Source of the DNA: Lachnospiraceae bacterium
GTDB taxonomy: Bacteria; Bacillota; Clostridia; Lachnospirales; Lachnospiraceae
Length of the DNA stretch: 64,000 nucleotides
Direction: 5' to 3'
Assembly: GCA_021770245.1 (NCBI GenBank)
Contig: JAETRI010000007.1
Span: forward strand, 62,001-126,000
Shown: in pieces, positions 1-10,458 of the stretch
Layout: each line of letters starts with the position of its first letter
How positions within the stretch are numbered: position 1 is the first letter of the stretch
Notes under the pieces: model-generated
The model's database searches: none
What the model saw: the letters and a program-made list of their open reading frames with translations, nothing else
What the model was told of the DNA's origin: nothing
Program-made: the position numbers and the translations under genes

Positions 1-2
1 TG

Positions 3-665
3 GGCCCCACGCTGATGCTGACACTGACCGTATTGGTGCTGGCTATCCTGATCGGGGTCACCCTGGGGGTGCTGGCGGCCTGCAAGCCCTACTCTCTGTG
101 GGATACGCTGGCTTCGGGGCTTTCGTTCCTGGGATCCAGTATGCCGGGATTCTTCGTAGCGCTGATCCTGATCTACCTTTTCTCGGTTAAGCTGGGATGG
201 CTTCCCACGGGCGGTATGTATACCAACGCCAACACCCATTCCTTTGGGGATCTGCTGACCCATCTGATCCTTCCTACCGTATCCATGGCACTCGCTTCCG
301 CCGGGAACTATATCAGGCAGACCCGCAGCGCCATGCTGGAGGTGATGGGCGAGGAATATGTGAAGATGGCCCGGGCAAAAGGAATGCGGGAGCGGGTGGT
401 CCTCTATGTCCACGCACTGCGCAATGCCATGCTTCCCATCGTGACCTGCATCGGGATGTCGGTTCCCGGCCTGGTGGGAGGCGCCGTAATCATAGAGCAG
501 ATCTTCGGATGGCCCGGCATGGGAAGCCTGATGGTACTGTCCGTCAATTACCGGGATTATCCGGTGATTATGGGGATTACCATGTATATAACGGTGGCGG
601 TACTTCTCACAAACCTGATTATGGATCTGGTATATGCCATCCTGGATCCCCGGATCAGAGCCTGA
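3..665 (+). CDS. ABC transporter permease, DppB/OppB-like (5' truncated by window edge)
   Basis: Open frame from window start (GPTLMLTLTVL...); BPD_transp_1-like EYVKMARAKGMRERVVLYVHALRNAMLP motif. Confidence 0.9.
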   Translation, partial: GPTLMLTLTVLVLAILIGVTLGVLAACKPYSLWDTLASGLSFLGSSMPGFFVALILIYLFSVKLGWLPTGGMYTNANTHSFGDLLTHLILPTVSMALASAGNYIRQTRSAMLEVMGEEYVKMARAKGMRERVVLYVHALRNAMLPIVTCIGMSVPGLVGGAVIIEQIFGWPGMGSLMVLSVNYRDYPVIMGITMYITVAVLLTNLIMDLVYAILDPRIRA

Positions 666-680
666 CGCGGCATGGAGGTT

Positions 681-813
681 AGATTGAAAAATAAGCCCGA
701 TGGCTTATTTTTCAATCCCAATTTGTGCCGCAGGCGGCCCAAATTGAATCGCAGATGAGAAATCGCATTCGCAATTTCTCATCGCGCTGCCGCAAAGGAC
801 GCGGCATGGAGGT
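681..813 (+). repeat. Multi-hairpin repeat cassette (family 2) between dppB- and dppC-like genes
   Basis: gattgaaaaataagcc cgat ggcttatttttcaatc; caatttg..caaattg; gatgagaaat..atttctcatc; gccgc..gcggcatggagg. Confidence 0.93.
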
Positions 814-817
814 TATC

Positions 818-1693
818 ATGAAGACGGATAAAAACAACAGGACAAAAAATGTTTTTCTGAAAGATGCGGCGGGAAGGTTCCTCCGGCATAAGGTGGCCAT
901 GGTTTCCCTGTGTATCCTGGTGGTGGAGATCCTGGCGATCCTGCTGCTGCCTGCGATCATGGACCTGGATCCCTTCAGCTCCCATCCGGGCCAGTTTGCG
1001 GCCGCTCCCAGCGCAGAGTTTGTGTTCGGTACGGATGATGTGGGAAGGGATGTATTTTCCAGAATCGTTTACGGAGGCAGGGTTTCCCTTTCGGTGGGAT
1101 TTATCGCGGCGATCATCAGCGCCCTGATCGGGGTGCCGCTGGGGCTTCTGGCGGGCTTCTACGACGGCGTGGTGCGGGGGATCATTATGAGGCTGGTGGA
1201 TATCTTCATGTCCTTCCCGTCCCTGGTGATCCAGCTGGTCCTCGTTACGGTACTGGGAGCGTCTGCCAGATCCCTGATGCTGGTGCTGGGCTTCCTGGGC
1301 TGGACCGGTTATACAAGGCTGGTATACAGTAAGGTGCTTTCCGTAAAGGAAGAGGTCTATGTGGAGGCGGCCAAGTCCACGGGCGCCACGGACTTTACGC
1401 AGATGGTCAAGTACATCCTGCCCAATTCCATGGCGCCGGTATTCGTAACCTTCAGCTTTGCGGTGGCGGGCAACATCCTGGCGGAAAGCGGGCTTTCCTT
1501 CCTGGGGCTTGGGGTACAGCTTCCCACGCCTACCTGGGGAAATATGATCCGCGATGCCCAGACGCTTTCCACGCTGATGTACCGTCCCTGGATGTGGATT
1601 CCGGCCGGTATCGTCCTGGTGGTAACTGTTGTATGTATCAACTTCGTCGGAGACGGCCTGCGCGCAGCCCTGGATCCGAAGATTAAGATATGA
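818..1693 (+). CDS. ABC transporter permease, DppC/OppC-like
   Basis: EAAKSTGATDFTQMVKYILPNSMAPV EAA-loop; SD catggagg before ATG at 818; the ORF-track start at 725 lies in an upstream hairpin repeat. Confidence 0.9.
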   Translation: MKTDKNNRTKNVFLKDAAGRFLRHKVAMVSLCILVVEILAILLLPAIMDLDPFSSHPGQFAAAPSAEFVFGTDDVGRDVFSRIVYGGRVSLSVGFIAAIISALIGVPLGLLAGFYDGVVRGIIMRLVDIFMSFPSLVIQLVLVTVLGASARSLMLVLGFLGWTGYTRLVYSKVLSVKEEVYVEAAKSTGATDFTQMVKYILPNSMAPVFVTFSFAVAGNILAESGLSFLGLGVQLPTPTWGNMIRDAQTLSTLMYRPWMWIPAGIVLVVTVVCINFVGDGLRAALDPKIKI

Positions 1694-1710
1694 CGGAGGG
1701 AGGTATAGAC

Positions 1711-2712
1711 ATGGAAGATGCGGTATTGTTGAAGGTTGACCATCTCAAGACCTTCTTTCGGACCAAAACAGGCATCCTGCCGGCGGTAAACGGTGTGAGT
1801 TTCACCCTGAAAAGCGGGGAAATCCTGGGCGTGGTGGGGGAATCCGGCTGCGGAAAGAGCGTGATGAGCATGTCCATCCTGAAGCTGATCGAGAAATACG
1901 GCGGCAAGGTGCAGGAAGGAAGTTCCATAGAGCTGCAGGGAAAACAGATTCTGGATCTGCCGGAAAAGGTGATGTGCGATCTGCGCGGCAAGGAGATATC
2001 CATGATTTCCCAGGATCCCATGACCTCCTTAAATCCGGTTTTCACCGTGGAGTACCAGATGGTGGAGATGATCCGCAGACATACGGGCATGACCAAGAAG
2101 GAGGCCAGCGCCCATGCGCTTTCCTGGCTGAAACGGGTCGGGATCCCGGAGGCGGAAAAGAGGATGAAGGAATATCCCCATCAGCTTTCCGGCGGCATGT
2201 GCCAGCGCGTCATCATTGCCATGGCCCTGTCCTGTGATCCTAAGGTATTGATCGCGGACGAACCCACCACGGCGCTGGACGTGACCATCCAGGCACAGAT
2301 CCTGGATCTGCTGCGCAAGCTGCGGGACGATGTGAATGCGGCCATTATCCTGGTAACCCACGATATGGGGGTGGTGGCTGGCATGGCGGACAATATCATG
2401 GTTATGTATGCCGGACGGGCGGTGGAATACGGGACGAAGCATCAGATATTCAAGACGCCGAAGCATCCCTATACCCAGGGGCTTCTGGCCAGCGTCCCCC
2501 GTATGGACAAGCAGGAGAGCAAGCTATATGCCATACCGGGCAACGTGCCGAACCTGACGCAGAAGATAGAGGGCTGCATTTTCCGCGACCGCTGTACCAA
2601 GTGCGTGGAAAAATGCGCCAAGGAGGCGCCGCCGCAGTTTTTGATGGAGGACGGCGAAAGGGTACGCTGCTGGCTGTATGAGCAGGAGGCAAAGGAGATC
2701 TGCGATGAGTGA
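1711..2712 (+). CDS. Oligopeptide/dipeptide ABC transporter ATP-binding protein, DppD-like
   Basis: Walker A GESGCGKS, signature LSGGM, Walker [14 protein letters not shown]-terminal oligopeptide_HPY-like Cys motif. Confidence 0.92.
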   Translation: MEDAVLLKVDHLKTFFRTKTGILPAVNGVSFTLKSGEILGVVGESGCGKSVMSMSILKLIEKYGGKVQEGSSIELQGKQILDLPEKVMCDLRGKEISMISQDPMTSLNPVFTVEYQMVEMIRRHTGMTKKEASAHALSWLKRVGIPEAEKRMKEYPHQLSGGMCQRVIIAMALSCDPKVLIADEPTTALDVTIQAQILDLLRKLRDDVNAAIILVTHDMGVVAGMADNIMVMYAGRAVEYGTKHQIFKTPKHPYTQGLLASVPRMDKQESKLYAIPGNVPNLTQKIEGCIFRDRCTKCVEKCAKEAPPQFLMEDGERVRCWLYEQEAKEICDE

Positions 2713-3670
2713 TGAAAAAGTATTGCTGCAGGCGAACCACATAAAGAAATATTTTCAGGGCCGGGGTAAAAACGTGGTTAAGGCTGTGGACGACGTGAGC
2801 TTTACCCTGAAGAAGGGGGAGACGCTGGGGCTGGTGGGCGAATCGGGCTGCGGGAAGTCTACCCTGGGGCGTACCCTGCTGCGTCTGCTGGAGCCGACGG
2901 AGGGAGAGATCCTCTACAACGGGCAGGATCTTTCGAAGCTTTCCGTCAAAGAAATGCGCCTGATGCGTCAACATATGCAGATGGTATTTCAGAACCCGTA
3001 TTCTTCCCTGAATCCGCGTATGACGGTGTTGGAATCGGTGCGTGCGCCCCTGGATATTTTTCACATAGGCAGCAGCGACGAACGGTTTGAAAAATGCCGT
3101 GAGATGCTGAAATACGTGGGGTTTGAGGAGTATCAGATTTACCGCTATCCCCATGAGTTTTCCGGCGGGCAGAGGCAGCGTATCGTGATTGCCAGGGCGT
3201 TGATATCATCCCCGGACTTCATCGTATGCGACGAGCCGGTATCCGCGCTGGATGTGTCCGTCAGGGCGCAGGTGCTTAACCTGATGCGGGAAATCAACGA
3301 GCAAAGAGGCGTGGCTTATCTCTTCATTTCCCACGATCTGAGCGTGGTAAAACACGTAAGCGACCGGATCGCCGTCATGTATCTGGGAAATATGGTGGAG
3401 CTGGCCGAATGTGAGGAGCTGTACCGGAATCCGAAGCATCCCTACACACAGGCGCTGCTTTCCTCCATTCCGATTCCGGATCCGGACGTGAAGATTGAGC
3501 GGATTCCGCTGGAAGGGGATCTTCCCAGCCCCATGAATCCGCCGAGCGGCTGCCGCTTCCACACCCGCTGCAGATTCGCCACCGAACGGTGTAAAACCGA
3601 GCGGCCGGCATTTGGCTATGACGAAAACGGACATGGGGTGGCCTGCCATCTGTGTGAGCAGAAAGGTTGA
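2705..3670 (+). CDS. Oligopeptide/dipeptide ABC transporter ATP-binding protein, DppF-like
   Basis: [30 protein letters not shown]; overlaps the preceding gene. Confidence 0.92.
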   Translation: MSDEKVLLQANHIKKYFQGRGKNVVKAVDDVSFTLKKGETLGLVGESGCGKSTLGRTLLRLLEPTEGEILYNGQDLSKLSVKEMRLMRQHMQMVFQNPYSSLNPRMTVLESVRAPLDIFHIGSSDERFEKCREMLKYVGFEEYQIYRYPHEFSGGQRQRIVIARALISSPDFIVCDEPVSALDVSVRAQVLNLMREINEQRGVAYLFISHDLSVVKHVSDRIAVMYLGNMVELAECEELYRNPKHPYTQALLSSIPIPDPDVKIERIPLEGDLPSPMNPPSGCRFHTRCRFATERCKTERPAFGYDENGHGVACHLCEQKG

Positions 3671-3732
3671 AGGAAGAACGCTTTCAACCTCCCTGATTTA
3701 AGTGCGCGCTAAAGCGCGCAGACGGGAGCAAG
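3664..3732 (+). repeat. Single copy of the 67-bp hairpin-SD family (family 1)
   Basis: aggttgaaggaagaacgctttcaacctccctgatttaagtgcgcgctaaagcgcgcagacgggagcaagg. Confidence 0.92.
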
Positions 3733-3766
3733 GATAACGCGAATGAGAAGGGAGTGAAGGAAACGT

Positions 3767-5167
3767 ATGAATGACAGAGAACTGGGCGCTGCGGTGGAGC
3801 AGTGGGGAAGGCAGCACAGGGACGAACTGGTACGCGATATTATCCATATCGTGAACCAAAGGTCTGTCAGCTGTCCGGGAGAAGGCGGCTATGCCTTCGG
3901 TACGGACTGTAAGCTGTGTGCGGATGCCATGGAAGGACTGGGAAAACAGTATGGCTTTACAACCCAAAACGATGATTACTATACCTTGAGTATCCTGATG
4001 GAGGGAACGACCCAAAGGGAGATCGGTCTTTTGGGACATCTGGATGTGGTTCCGGAGGGGAACGGATGGCATTATGAACCCTATCAGGCAATCGAAAAGG
4101 ACGGGTTCGTCATCGGACGCGGCAGCAGCGATAACAAGGGAGCCGTCATCATGGCCCTGTATGTGATGCGCTGCTTAAAGGAGATGGGGATTGAGTTCTC
4201 CCACACCCTGCGGTTGATCTGCGGATTTAACGAAGAGGCGGGCATGAAAGACGTGGAGCACTATCTTACGGTGCATGAACCGCCGGAATATACCATCGTA
4301 ACTGACGGCGGCTGGGCAATGTGTATCGGGGAAAAGGGGATCCTGACCGCCAACCTGAACCAGCGGATCACTTCGGGGAACCTGGTGGCCATGGAAGGCG
4401 GCGTGGCTTCCAATTCGGTATCCGGGTCGGCTGTGGCGAAGCTCTCCGGCCTGGATACGGAGGCGGTGCGTAGGCTGGCGCAGGAGTGCCCGGAGGAGAT
4501 CACCGTATCCGAAGAAGAGGGCCTTACGAAAATCGTGGCCAAAGGAAAAGCGGCCCATGCGGCATTTCCGGAAGGCGGGGAGAGCGCGATCTATAAGCTG
4601 AACCGTTTCCTTACCCGCCATAACCTGGTGCGCGGGGACGCGGCGGACGCCGTACGGAATCTGGCAGAGTTATTTTTGGACGAATACGGGACCGGGCTGG
4701 GAATTGCCTTTGAGGACGATCTTTCCGGAAAGACCACGTGTGTGGGCGGGGTGATCTCCTATCGGAACGGTATCCTGACCCAGAATATCAACGTGCGCTA
4801 TGCCATCAGGCAGGAGAGCGAGGCGCTTCTTGCGAACCTGAAGGGCACCTGTGAGGCGAGAGGGATTTCCGTAGACGATCTGGACTACAGCGGCCCCAGA
4901 TATACGGATCCGGCCGCGCCCGTGACCAAAATGCTCCTGGATACCTGCCACGAGTTTCTGGGAGAGGAATACGAGCCCTATACGATGGGGGGCGGGACCC
5001 ACGCGAGAAAATTCCCCAACGCGCTGCCCTACGGCCCGGGAGGATTGAAGGTGGAAAATCCCTTCGGCAGTCCCCACGGCATCGACGAGGCGGTATGTAT
5101 CGACAGCCTGATACGCTCCATGGGGGTCTATGCGGTTGCTCTTGTGCGGCTGGATGCCATGCTTTAA
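3767..5167 (+). CDS. M20 family metallopeptidase (PepV-like dipeptidase)
   Basis: GHLDVVPEGNGWHYEP, GRGSSDNKG, CGFNEEAGMKD, GGGTHARKFPN motifs. Confidence 0.88.
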   Translation: MNDRELGAAVEQWGRQHRDELVRDIIHIVNQRSVSCPGEGGYAFGTDCKLCADAMEGLGKQYGFTTQNDDYYTLSILMEGTTQREIGLLGHLDVVPEGNGWHYEPYQAIEKDGFVIGRGSSDNKGAVIMALYVMRCLKEMGIEFSHTLRLICGFNEEAGMKDVEHYLTVHEPPEYTIVTDGGWAMCIGEKGILTANLNQRITSGNLVAMEGGVASNSVSGSAVAKLSGLDTEAVRRLAQECPEEITVSEEEGLTKIVAKGKAAHAAFPEGGESAIYKLNRFLTRHNLVRGDAADAVRNLAELFLDEYGTGLGIAFEDDLSGKTTCVGGVISYRNGILTQNINVRYAIRQESEALLANLKGTCEARGISVDDLDYSGPRYTDPAAPVTKMLLDTCHEFLGEEYEPYTMGGGTHARKFPNALPYGPGGLKVENPFGSPHGIDEAVCIDSLIRSMGVYAVALVRLDAML

Positions 5168-5336
5168 CGAAAATCCGCCGTAAAAATAGAGAAAATTCCC
5201 CGACCGGGGAGAGAGCCAGGGACACGGCCCTGCCGGCCTGGCACATCCGCTGCGCAGGATGAAAAACGCGCAGACAACAAAAATTTCGCACTCTAGCGTA
5301 AGGAGCGCGGGACTCAGGGAAAGGAAAGGTAGAGCT

Positions 5337-7031
5337 ATGAAAAACAGAATCGCAAAACTAGTTGCAGTCATGCTTGCTACGGCGATGATTGCAGGCTGCG
5401 GCGGCAGCGGAAACCAGAACACCTCCGGTGAACAGGCGGGGGGGGGTAATAGCGCCGAGACCGTAGAGCCGACAGCGGAAGAAAGCCAGGAACCTGCAGC
5501 CGATGCGGCGCAGCCCGAGGAAAACGGCGGGGAGAAAATCGTTACCCTGGCCAATACGGGAGCCTGGGAAGCACTGCATCCCTATTCTTCCAACAGGGAC
5601 ACCCATGTGGCATTCCTGTATCCGATCTATGAATCCTTTGTAACCATCACGGGCGAAGGAGAAATCCTTCCCAGACTGTTTGAGAGCTGGGAGCAGTCCG
5701 AAGACGGTTCGGTGTTGACCTGCAAGATGCGTCAGGATGCGGTGTGGTCGGACGGAGAACCGATTACCGCAAACGATGTGGCATTTACGCTGAAAACGGC
5801 TGCGGAACCTGCGCTTCCCATCGAAGGCGGCCGCCAGATCGTTGGTCTTTTTGTAGGTACCGATGATCTGGGCGTCCTGGTGGACGGTGAGGAATTCGGC
5901 GTAAAGGCAGTGGATGACTATACGGTGGAATTCACGTTTAAGGAAGATAAGAAATCCACCATTTTGAATGAGCTCTATTCGATGCGTTATACCTTCACTC
6001 TTCCGGAACACTGTCTGAAGGATATCCCGCTGGAAAGCCTTTTGACGGATCCCTTCTGGGAGAATCCGGTAACCTCCGGCGCGTTTACACTGGATAACAT
6101 CATCTCCGGGGAACGTATGGAATACGTGGCAAGGGACGACTATTATCTGGGAAGGCCTCAGATGGACCGTCTGATCATCCGTGTCATCCCTGCCAACAAC
6201 ATCCTTTCCGCCATGATGGCCGGTGAAGTGGACGGTACGGTATACGGCTCCCTGCTCTCCTACAGCGATTATGAGCTGGCAAAGCAGAATGACCAGCTGG
6301 AGACTTCGGAAGCCCCTGGTTTCGGAAATACCCATATTCTTCTGAACAACGGAAATCTTGACCAGAATGCCCGTCTTGCGATCGACTGCGCCATTAACAA
6401 AGAAAGTATTATTAATGACGTATTATATGGATATGCACGTCCTGCCATTAATGCAATCGTTCCCGAGAATCCCTACCGCAATGAAAATGTGGAAGGAAAC
6501 CCTTATGATCCGGAACTGGCCAAAGAATATTTGTCCAAATCCAGTCTGGATACCAGCAAGCCTTTGACCTTTATCATGGCATCCACCAATACCCTGGGAC
6601 AGAGCATCGCGGTCCTGGTGCAGCAGCAGCTGCAGGAGATCGGCCTGACCATGAACATTGAAACCTATGACTCTGCGACTGTCAGCTCCAAGCTGTTCGG
6701 CGGAGAATTCGACCTGGGCCTGATGTCTTCCGCTTCCAACCCGTTTGAGCCTTCGGAGAGCCGTTTCTATTTCCAGCTGGCGCCTAACGGATGGTGCTGC
6801 CTCACGGACGACAGCTGGATCAACCTTTACGACGAAGGTTTAAAGGGCCTGACTCTGGAAGAGAGAAAGCCCTATTACGATGAACTGCAGGAACGCCTGG
6901 TGGCAGAGGTTCCCATGATTTTCCTGTACCATGCGGATATGCTGTTCGTAAACAGCAAGAAGATCAGCGGCATGCCTTATGGGGACTTCTCCTTAAAAGG
7001 TTGGAGATACGAAGAGTGGACCGTACAGTAA
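5337..7031 (+). CDS. ABC transporter substrate-binding lipoprotein (SBP_bac_5 family)
   Basis: Signal peptide with lipobox (MIAGC); family-5 SBP features (LFESWEQSEDGSVLTCKMRQDAVWSDGEPITANDVAFTLK). Confidence 0.9.
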   Translation: MKNRIAKLVAVMLATAMIAGCGGSGNQNTSGEQAGGGNSAETVEPTAEESQEPAADAAQPEENGGEKIVTLANTGAWEALHPYSSNRDTHVAFLYPIYESFVTITGEGEILPRLFESWEQSEDGSVLTCKMRQDAVWSDGEPITANDVAFTLKTAAEPALPIEGGRQIVGLFVGTDDLGVLVDGEEFGVKAVDDYTVEFTFKEDKKSTILNELYSMRYTFTLPEHCLKDIPLESLLTDPFWENPVTSGAFTLDNIISGERMEYVARDDYYLGRPQMDRLIIRVIPANNILSAMMAGEVDGTVYGSLLSYSDYELAKQNDQLETSEAPGFGNTHILLNNGNLDQNARLAIDCAINKESIINDVLYGYARPAINAIVPENPYRNENVEGNPYDPELAKEYLSKSSLDTSKPLTFIMASTNTLGQSIAVLVQQQLQEIGLTMNIETYDSATVSSKLFGGEFDLGLMSSASNPFEPSESRFYFQLAPNGWCCLTDDSWINLYDEGLKGLTLEERKPYYDELQERLVAEVPMIFLYHADMLFVNSKKISGMPYGDFSLKGWRYEEWTVQ

Positions 7032-7040
7032 GAGGGTAAT

Positions 7041-7083
7041 TATTTCCGCCCCTTCGGCACATGGCGCCGGAGGGGCGGAAATA
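7041..7083. terminator. Strong stem-loop after the transporter operon, possible terminator
   Basis: tatttccgccccttcggc..gcgccggaggggcggaaata inverted repeat; no clear T-tract on the + strand. Confidence 0.45.
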
Positions 7084-7214
7084 AAAAAGGGGATTTTCGT
7101 CCCTGAGAATTCGTCCGGGGCACGAACTCCCGATTTTATCATATAACATGGGCGCAGCCCGCAGAATGCGGCTCCCGCTGTTTTATTGCCCCTGTGGGGC
7201 AGAATGGAGAGAAA

Positions 7215-8270
7215 ATGACGACAATGACAAAAATGGAACGCATGAAAGCTGTCCTGGCTGGGCAGCCGGTGGACAGGCCTCCCTTCATCGCCTGGGGCCC
7301 TCATCTGAACCTGGAGGATAAGCATGTGGGCGATTTTACCAAGGCGGTGATCGCCTATGAAGATCAGCATGATTTTGATATCCTTAAGGTCATGCAGAAC
7401 GGCCTTTATAATACGGAGGATTTCGGAGCGGTGATCGATGAGACGAAAGACAGCGACGACGCCTGCTTTAGGAAGACGAGGATTCCCGCGATCAAATGCC
7501 TGGAGGATCTGCGCGCTCTGACGAAAAAAGATGTACATGAAGGCGCGTTCGGCCGGGAAATGGAAATTATCAGAATTCTCTGCGATTACTACAAGGATAA
7601 AGTCCCGGTGCTTCCCACGGTTTTCGGGCCTTACCGGATGCTGGGACAGCTGATGGGGATGGGCGGAAAGGGCGGCATCCCTATGCTGGAGAGTGGCACG
7701 ATGATGGATTTTGCCAAGGCGCATGAAGAAGATTATCTGCATGTCATGGACGTGCTGACGGATCAGGTGATCGATTTGATGAACGGCTTTTTGGATGTGG
7801 GAGCGGCCGGCTTCTTCTACTGTCCGGGAGGCACCTATTCCATGGATCCTTCCACGGATGCGGATTACCTGAAATACATCCGTCCTTATGATGAAAAGGT
7901 TCTGGCTGCCGTGTATGACAGGTCCTTCTTTACCATGCTTCATATCTGCGGTATGGATGTGCAGCACATGGACTATATGCTGGATCTTCCCACCCATGCC
8001 ATCAACTGGGAAGATCAGTCCCCCTTCAATCCTTCCATTGAACAGGTGCGCGCGAAAACGGATAAGGTGCTGATGGGAGGGATCGACAGGAATGCGGACT
8101 TCTACGGCGGCAACCGTGACAAGGTGAAGTCGGTGATCAAGATGAAGACAAAGGAAGCCATCCGTCAGGGCGGCAGGAAGCTGGTGGTATCCGTCGGCTG
8201 CGAAAGCCCGAGAGAGATTACCCATCGTTTTGTGGTATGGCATGAGGTAATGGACGAACTGGCCGAATAA
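7215..8270 (+). CDS. Uroporphyrinogen decarboxylase (UroD) family protein
   Basis: UroD/MtaA-like fold features (MKAVLAGQPVDRPPFIAWG; LHICG; INWEDQ; LMGGIDR). Confidence 0.75.
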   Translation: MTTMTKMERMKAVLAGQPVDRPPFIAWGPHLNLEDKHVGDFTKAVIAYEDQHDFDILKVMQNGLYNTEDFGAVIDETKDSDDACFRKTRIPAIKCLEDLRALTKKDVHEGAFGREMEIIRILCDYYKDKVPVLPTVFGPYRMLGQLMGMGGKGGIPMLESGTMMDFAKAHEEDYLHVMDVLTDQVIDLMNGFLDVGAAGFFYCPGGTYSMDPSTDADYLKYIRPYDEKVLAAVYDRSFFTMLHICGMDVQHMDYMLDLPTHAINWEDQSPFNPSIEQVRAKTDKVLMGGIDRNADFYGGNRDKVKSVIKMKTKEAIRQGGRKLVVSVGCESPREITHRFVVWHEVMDELAE

Positions 8271-8334
8271 GCCAAAAAGGAATTTTCTGCCGGCATGCCC
8301 GCAAAGGCCTGCCGGCAGAAAGATGGAGGCAGAT

Positions 8335-9345
8335 ATGAGGAAAATAGCAGTAATCGGGGGGTTTGGAAACATTGGCCTGGGAGTCACGCGGGAGCTCCTG
8401 GCGCAGGGATATGATGTAACCGTGGTAACCCTTCCCATGGAGGGGGACAATCCGGTTCCGGGGACGAAGTGGATCCAGGCGGACCGGAAGGATGAAGAGG
8501 GCTTTCGGAATGCGCTGCAGGGCGGCGGCTATGAATATGTCATCGATTTCGCCTGCTTTACGCCGGAAGATGCCAAGATGGATTATGAGCTGTTCCCGGA
8601 CGTGAAGCATATGGTGGCGGTATCCACAGGCGCGGCCTATGGGGCGCTTGAGGGCTGTGAGATCCCCATCAGAGAATATATGAAACGCCGGCCTACCTGG
8701 GGATATGGGGTGACGAAAAAGGCGGCGGAAGACTTTTTCATGGAGAAGTTCATGAAGGAGGATTTTCCCATCACTATTTTCCGCCCTACCGTATCCTATG
8801 GAAGACAGGGCACGATCGTCAGACAGATCGGTATGGATAACAGCTGGATTGACCGTATCAGGAAGGGAAAACCCATTGTGACGGGTAATCCGTATATCCT
8901 GAGGAATTTCCTGTACGTGGATGACGCGCCCGGCGCTTTTGTCGGCGCCCTGAATCATGAATGGTGCAAAGGGCAGGCGTATAATTTGGGTGCATTAAGA
9001 TGTTATGACTGGGGGACCTATCACAGAACGATGATGGAAATCCTGGGAAGGGAAGTGGAGATGGTGGAGGTGCCGCTGAAAACGTTGCAGGCCAGCCCCC
9101 ATTTTGAAGTATCTCCCATGATTACCACCAATTTTATCTATAACGGATACTATGCAGGAGATAAAATTGCCAGGGATATTCCGGAATTCTGTCCGAAGAC
9201 GAGTTTGAAAGAGGGACTTACCAAAACGCTGGAATATCTGGAGGAACGTAATCTGATTCCTGACAGCGATACGTTAACCTGGGAAGATGAACTGATCGAG
9301 GCACAGAACCAGTCGATTCGATACCTTGACGGTTTAAAGAAATAG
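8335..9345 (+). CDS. NAD(P)-dependent epimerase/dehydratase (extended SDR)
   Basis: N-terminal Rossmann IAVIGGFGNIGLGV; YGVTKKAAE (YxxxK). Confidence 0.82.
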   Translation: MRKIAVIGGFGNIGLGVTRELLAQGYDVTVVTLPMEGDNPVPGTKWIQADRKDEEGFRNALQGGGYEYVIDFACFTPEDAKMDYELFPDVKHMVAVSTGAAYGALEGCEIPIREYMKRRPTWGYGVTKKAAEDFFMEKFMKEDFPITIFRPTVSYGRQGTIVRQIGMDNSWIDRIRKGKPIVTGNPYILRNFLYVDDAPGAFVGALNHEWCKGQAYNLGALRCYDWGTYHRTMMEILGREVEMVEVPLKTLQASPHFEVSPMITTNFIYNGYYAGDKIARDIPEFCPKTSLKEGLTKTLEYLEERNLIPDSDTLTWEDELIEAQNQSIRYLDGLKK

Positions 9346-9390
9346 ATGGCTGTCAAGGCGTGCCAAAGGCACGCAGAGAGGGGAGCGGAC

Positions 9391-10353
9391 ATGAAAGTAG
9401 GATCAATGACAGTACCGCTTCAGGGGATGCCGCTTGCGGATGCCCTGAAGTATTTAAAGGAAATCGGTGTGGAGGCGGTGGAGATCGGTACGGGAGGATT
9501 CCCAGGCAATCATCATTGTAACCCCAAAGAGCTGCTTTGTGATAAGCAGAAGCAGAAGGAATTCCTGGCGTTGTTTCAGGAAACGGGAATGGAACTGAAT
9601 GCATTCAGCTGCCACGGAAACCCGATCCACCCGAACCGGGAGGTGGCAGAGAAGGCCCATGAGGAATTTGTGGATACCTGCCGTCTGGCTGCACAACTGG
9701 GTGTGAAAAAGGTGATCACCTTTTCCGGCTGCGCGGGAGACTGCCCGGATTCCAAATATCCCAACTGGGTTACCTGCCCGTGGCCGGAAGATTTCCTGCA
9801 TATCCTGGATTACCAGTGGAATGAATGCCTGCTTCCTTACTGGGAAAAAACGGGAGCGCTGGCCAGGGAATGCGGTGTGAAGGTGGCATTCGAGATGCAT
9901 CCGGGATTCCAGGTCTATAATACCGCATCCATGCTGCGTTTCAGAAAAGAACTGGGGGATACCTTCGGCGCCAATTTCGATCCTTCCCATCTGATCTGGC
10001 AGGGAAACGATATCGTAGCCTCCATCCGGGAACTGAAAGGGGCGATCTACCATTTTCATGCGAAGGATACCAAGGTGGATGCTATCAACACCGCCCGTAA
10101 GGGTGTGCTGGATACCCTGCCTTATAGCGAAGAACTGCAGCGTTCCTGGCTCTTTAGGACCGTCGGTTACGGCCAGGGACAGGAGTTCTGGAAAGACGTG
10201 ATTTCGGCCCTGCGGATGACGGGTTATGACGATATCATCAGCATCGAACACGAAGACAGCCTGATGTCCGTGGAAGAGGGACTGAAAAAGGCTGTGGCCA
10301 TGGTACGCGACGTGATCATCAAGGAACAGCCGGCCGCCATGTGGTGGGCATAA
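9391..10353 (+). CDS. Sugar phosphate isomerase/epimerase (xylose isomerase-like TIM barrel)
   Basis: GVEAVEIGTGG, FEMHPGFQVYN, GANFDPSHLIWQG, ISIEHED. Confidence 0.85.
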   Translation: MKVGSMTVPLQGMPLADALKYLKEIGVEAVEIGTGGFPGNHHCNPKELLCDKQKQKEFLALFQETGMELNAFSCHGNPIHPNREVAEKAHEEFVDTCRLAAQLGVKKVITFSGCAGDCPDSKYPNWVTCPWPEDFLHILDYQWNECLLPYWEKTGALARECGVKVAFEMHPGFQVYNTASMLRFRKELGDTFGANFDPSHLIWQGNDIVASIRELKGAIYHFHAKDTKVDAINTARKGVLDTLPYSEELQRSWLFRTVGYGQGQEFWKDVISALRMTGYDDIISIEHEDSLMSVEEGLKKAVAMVRDVIIKEQPAAMWWA

Positions 10354-10390
10354 ACAAAAAAGGCCTGAATCGGGCGGATGGAGATTTAAA

Positions 10391-10456
10391 GATTGAAAAT
10401 TGACATCTTCGATCTTCCTGATTTGTATGCGCGCCGGGGCGCGCGGATGGGAGCAA
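10391..10456 (+). repeat. Family 1 hairpin-SD cassette between the two TIM-barrel genes
   Basis: gattgaaaattgacatcttcgatcttcctgatttgtatgcgcgccggggcgcgcggatgggagcaata-ATG. Confidence 0.9.
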
Positions 10457-10458
10457 TA

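Noticed and set aside
6993-8450. 485-aa minus-strand ORF opposite the UroD-like gene
   Set aside because: Antisense overlap with a well-supported CDS; no domain signature.
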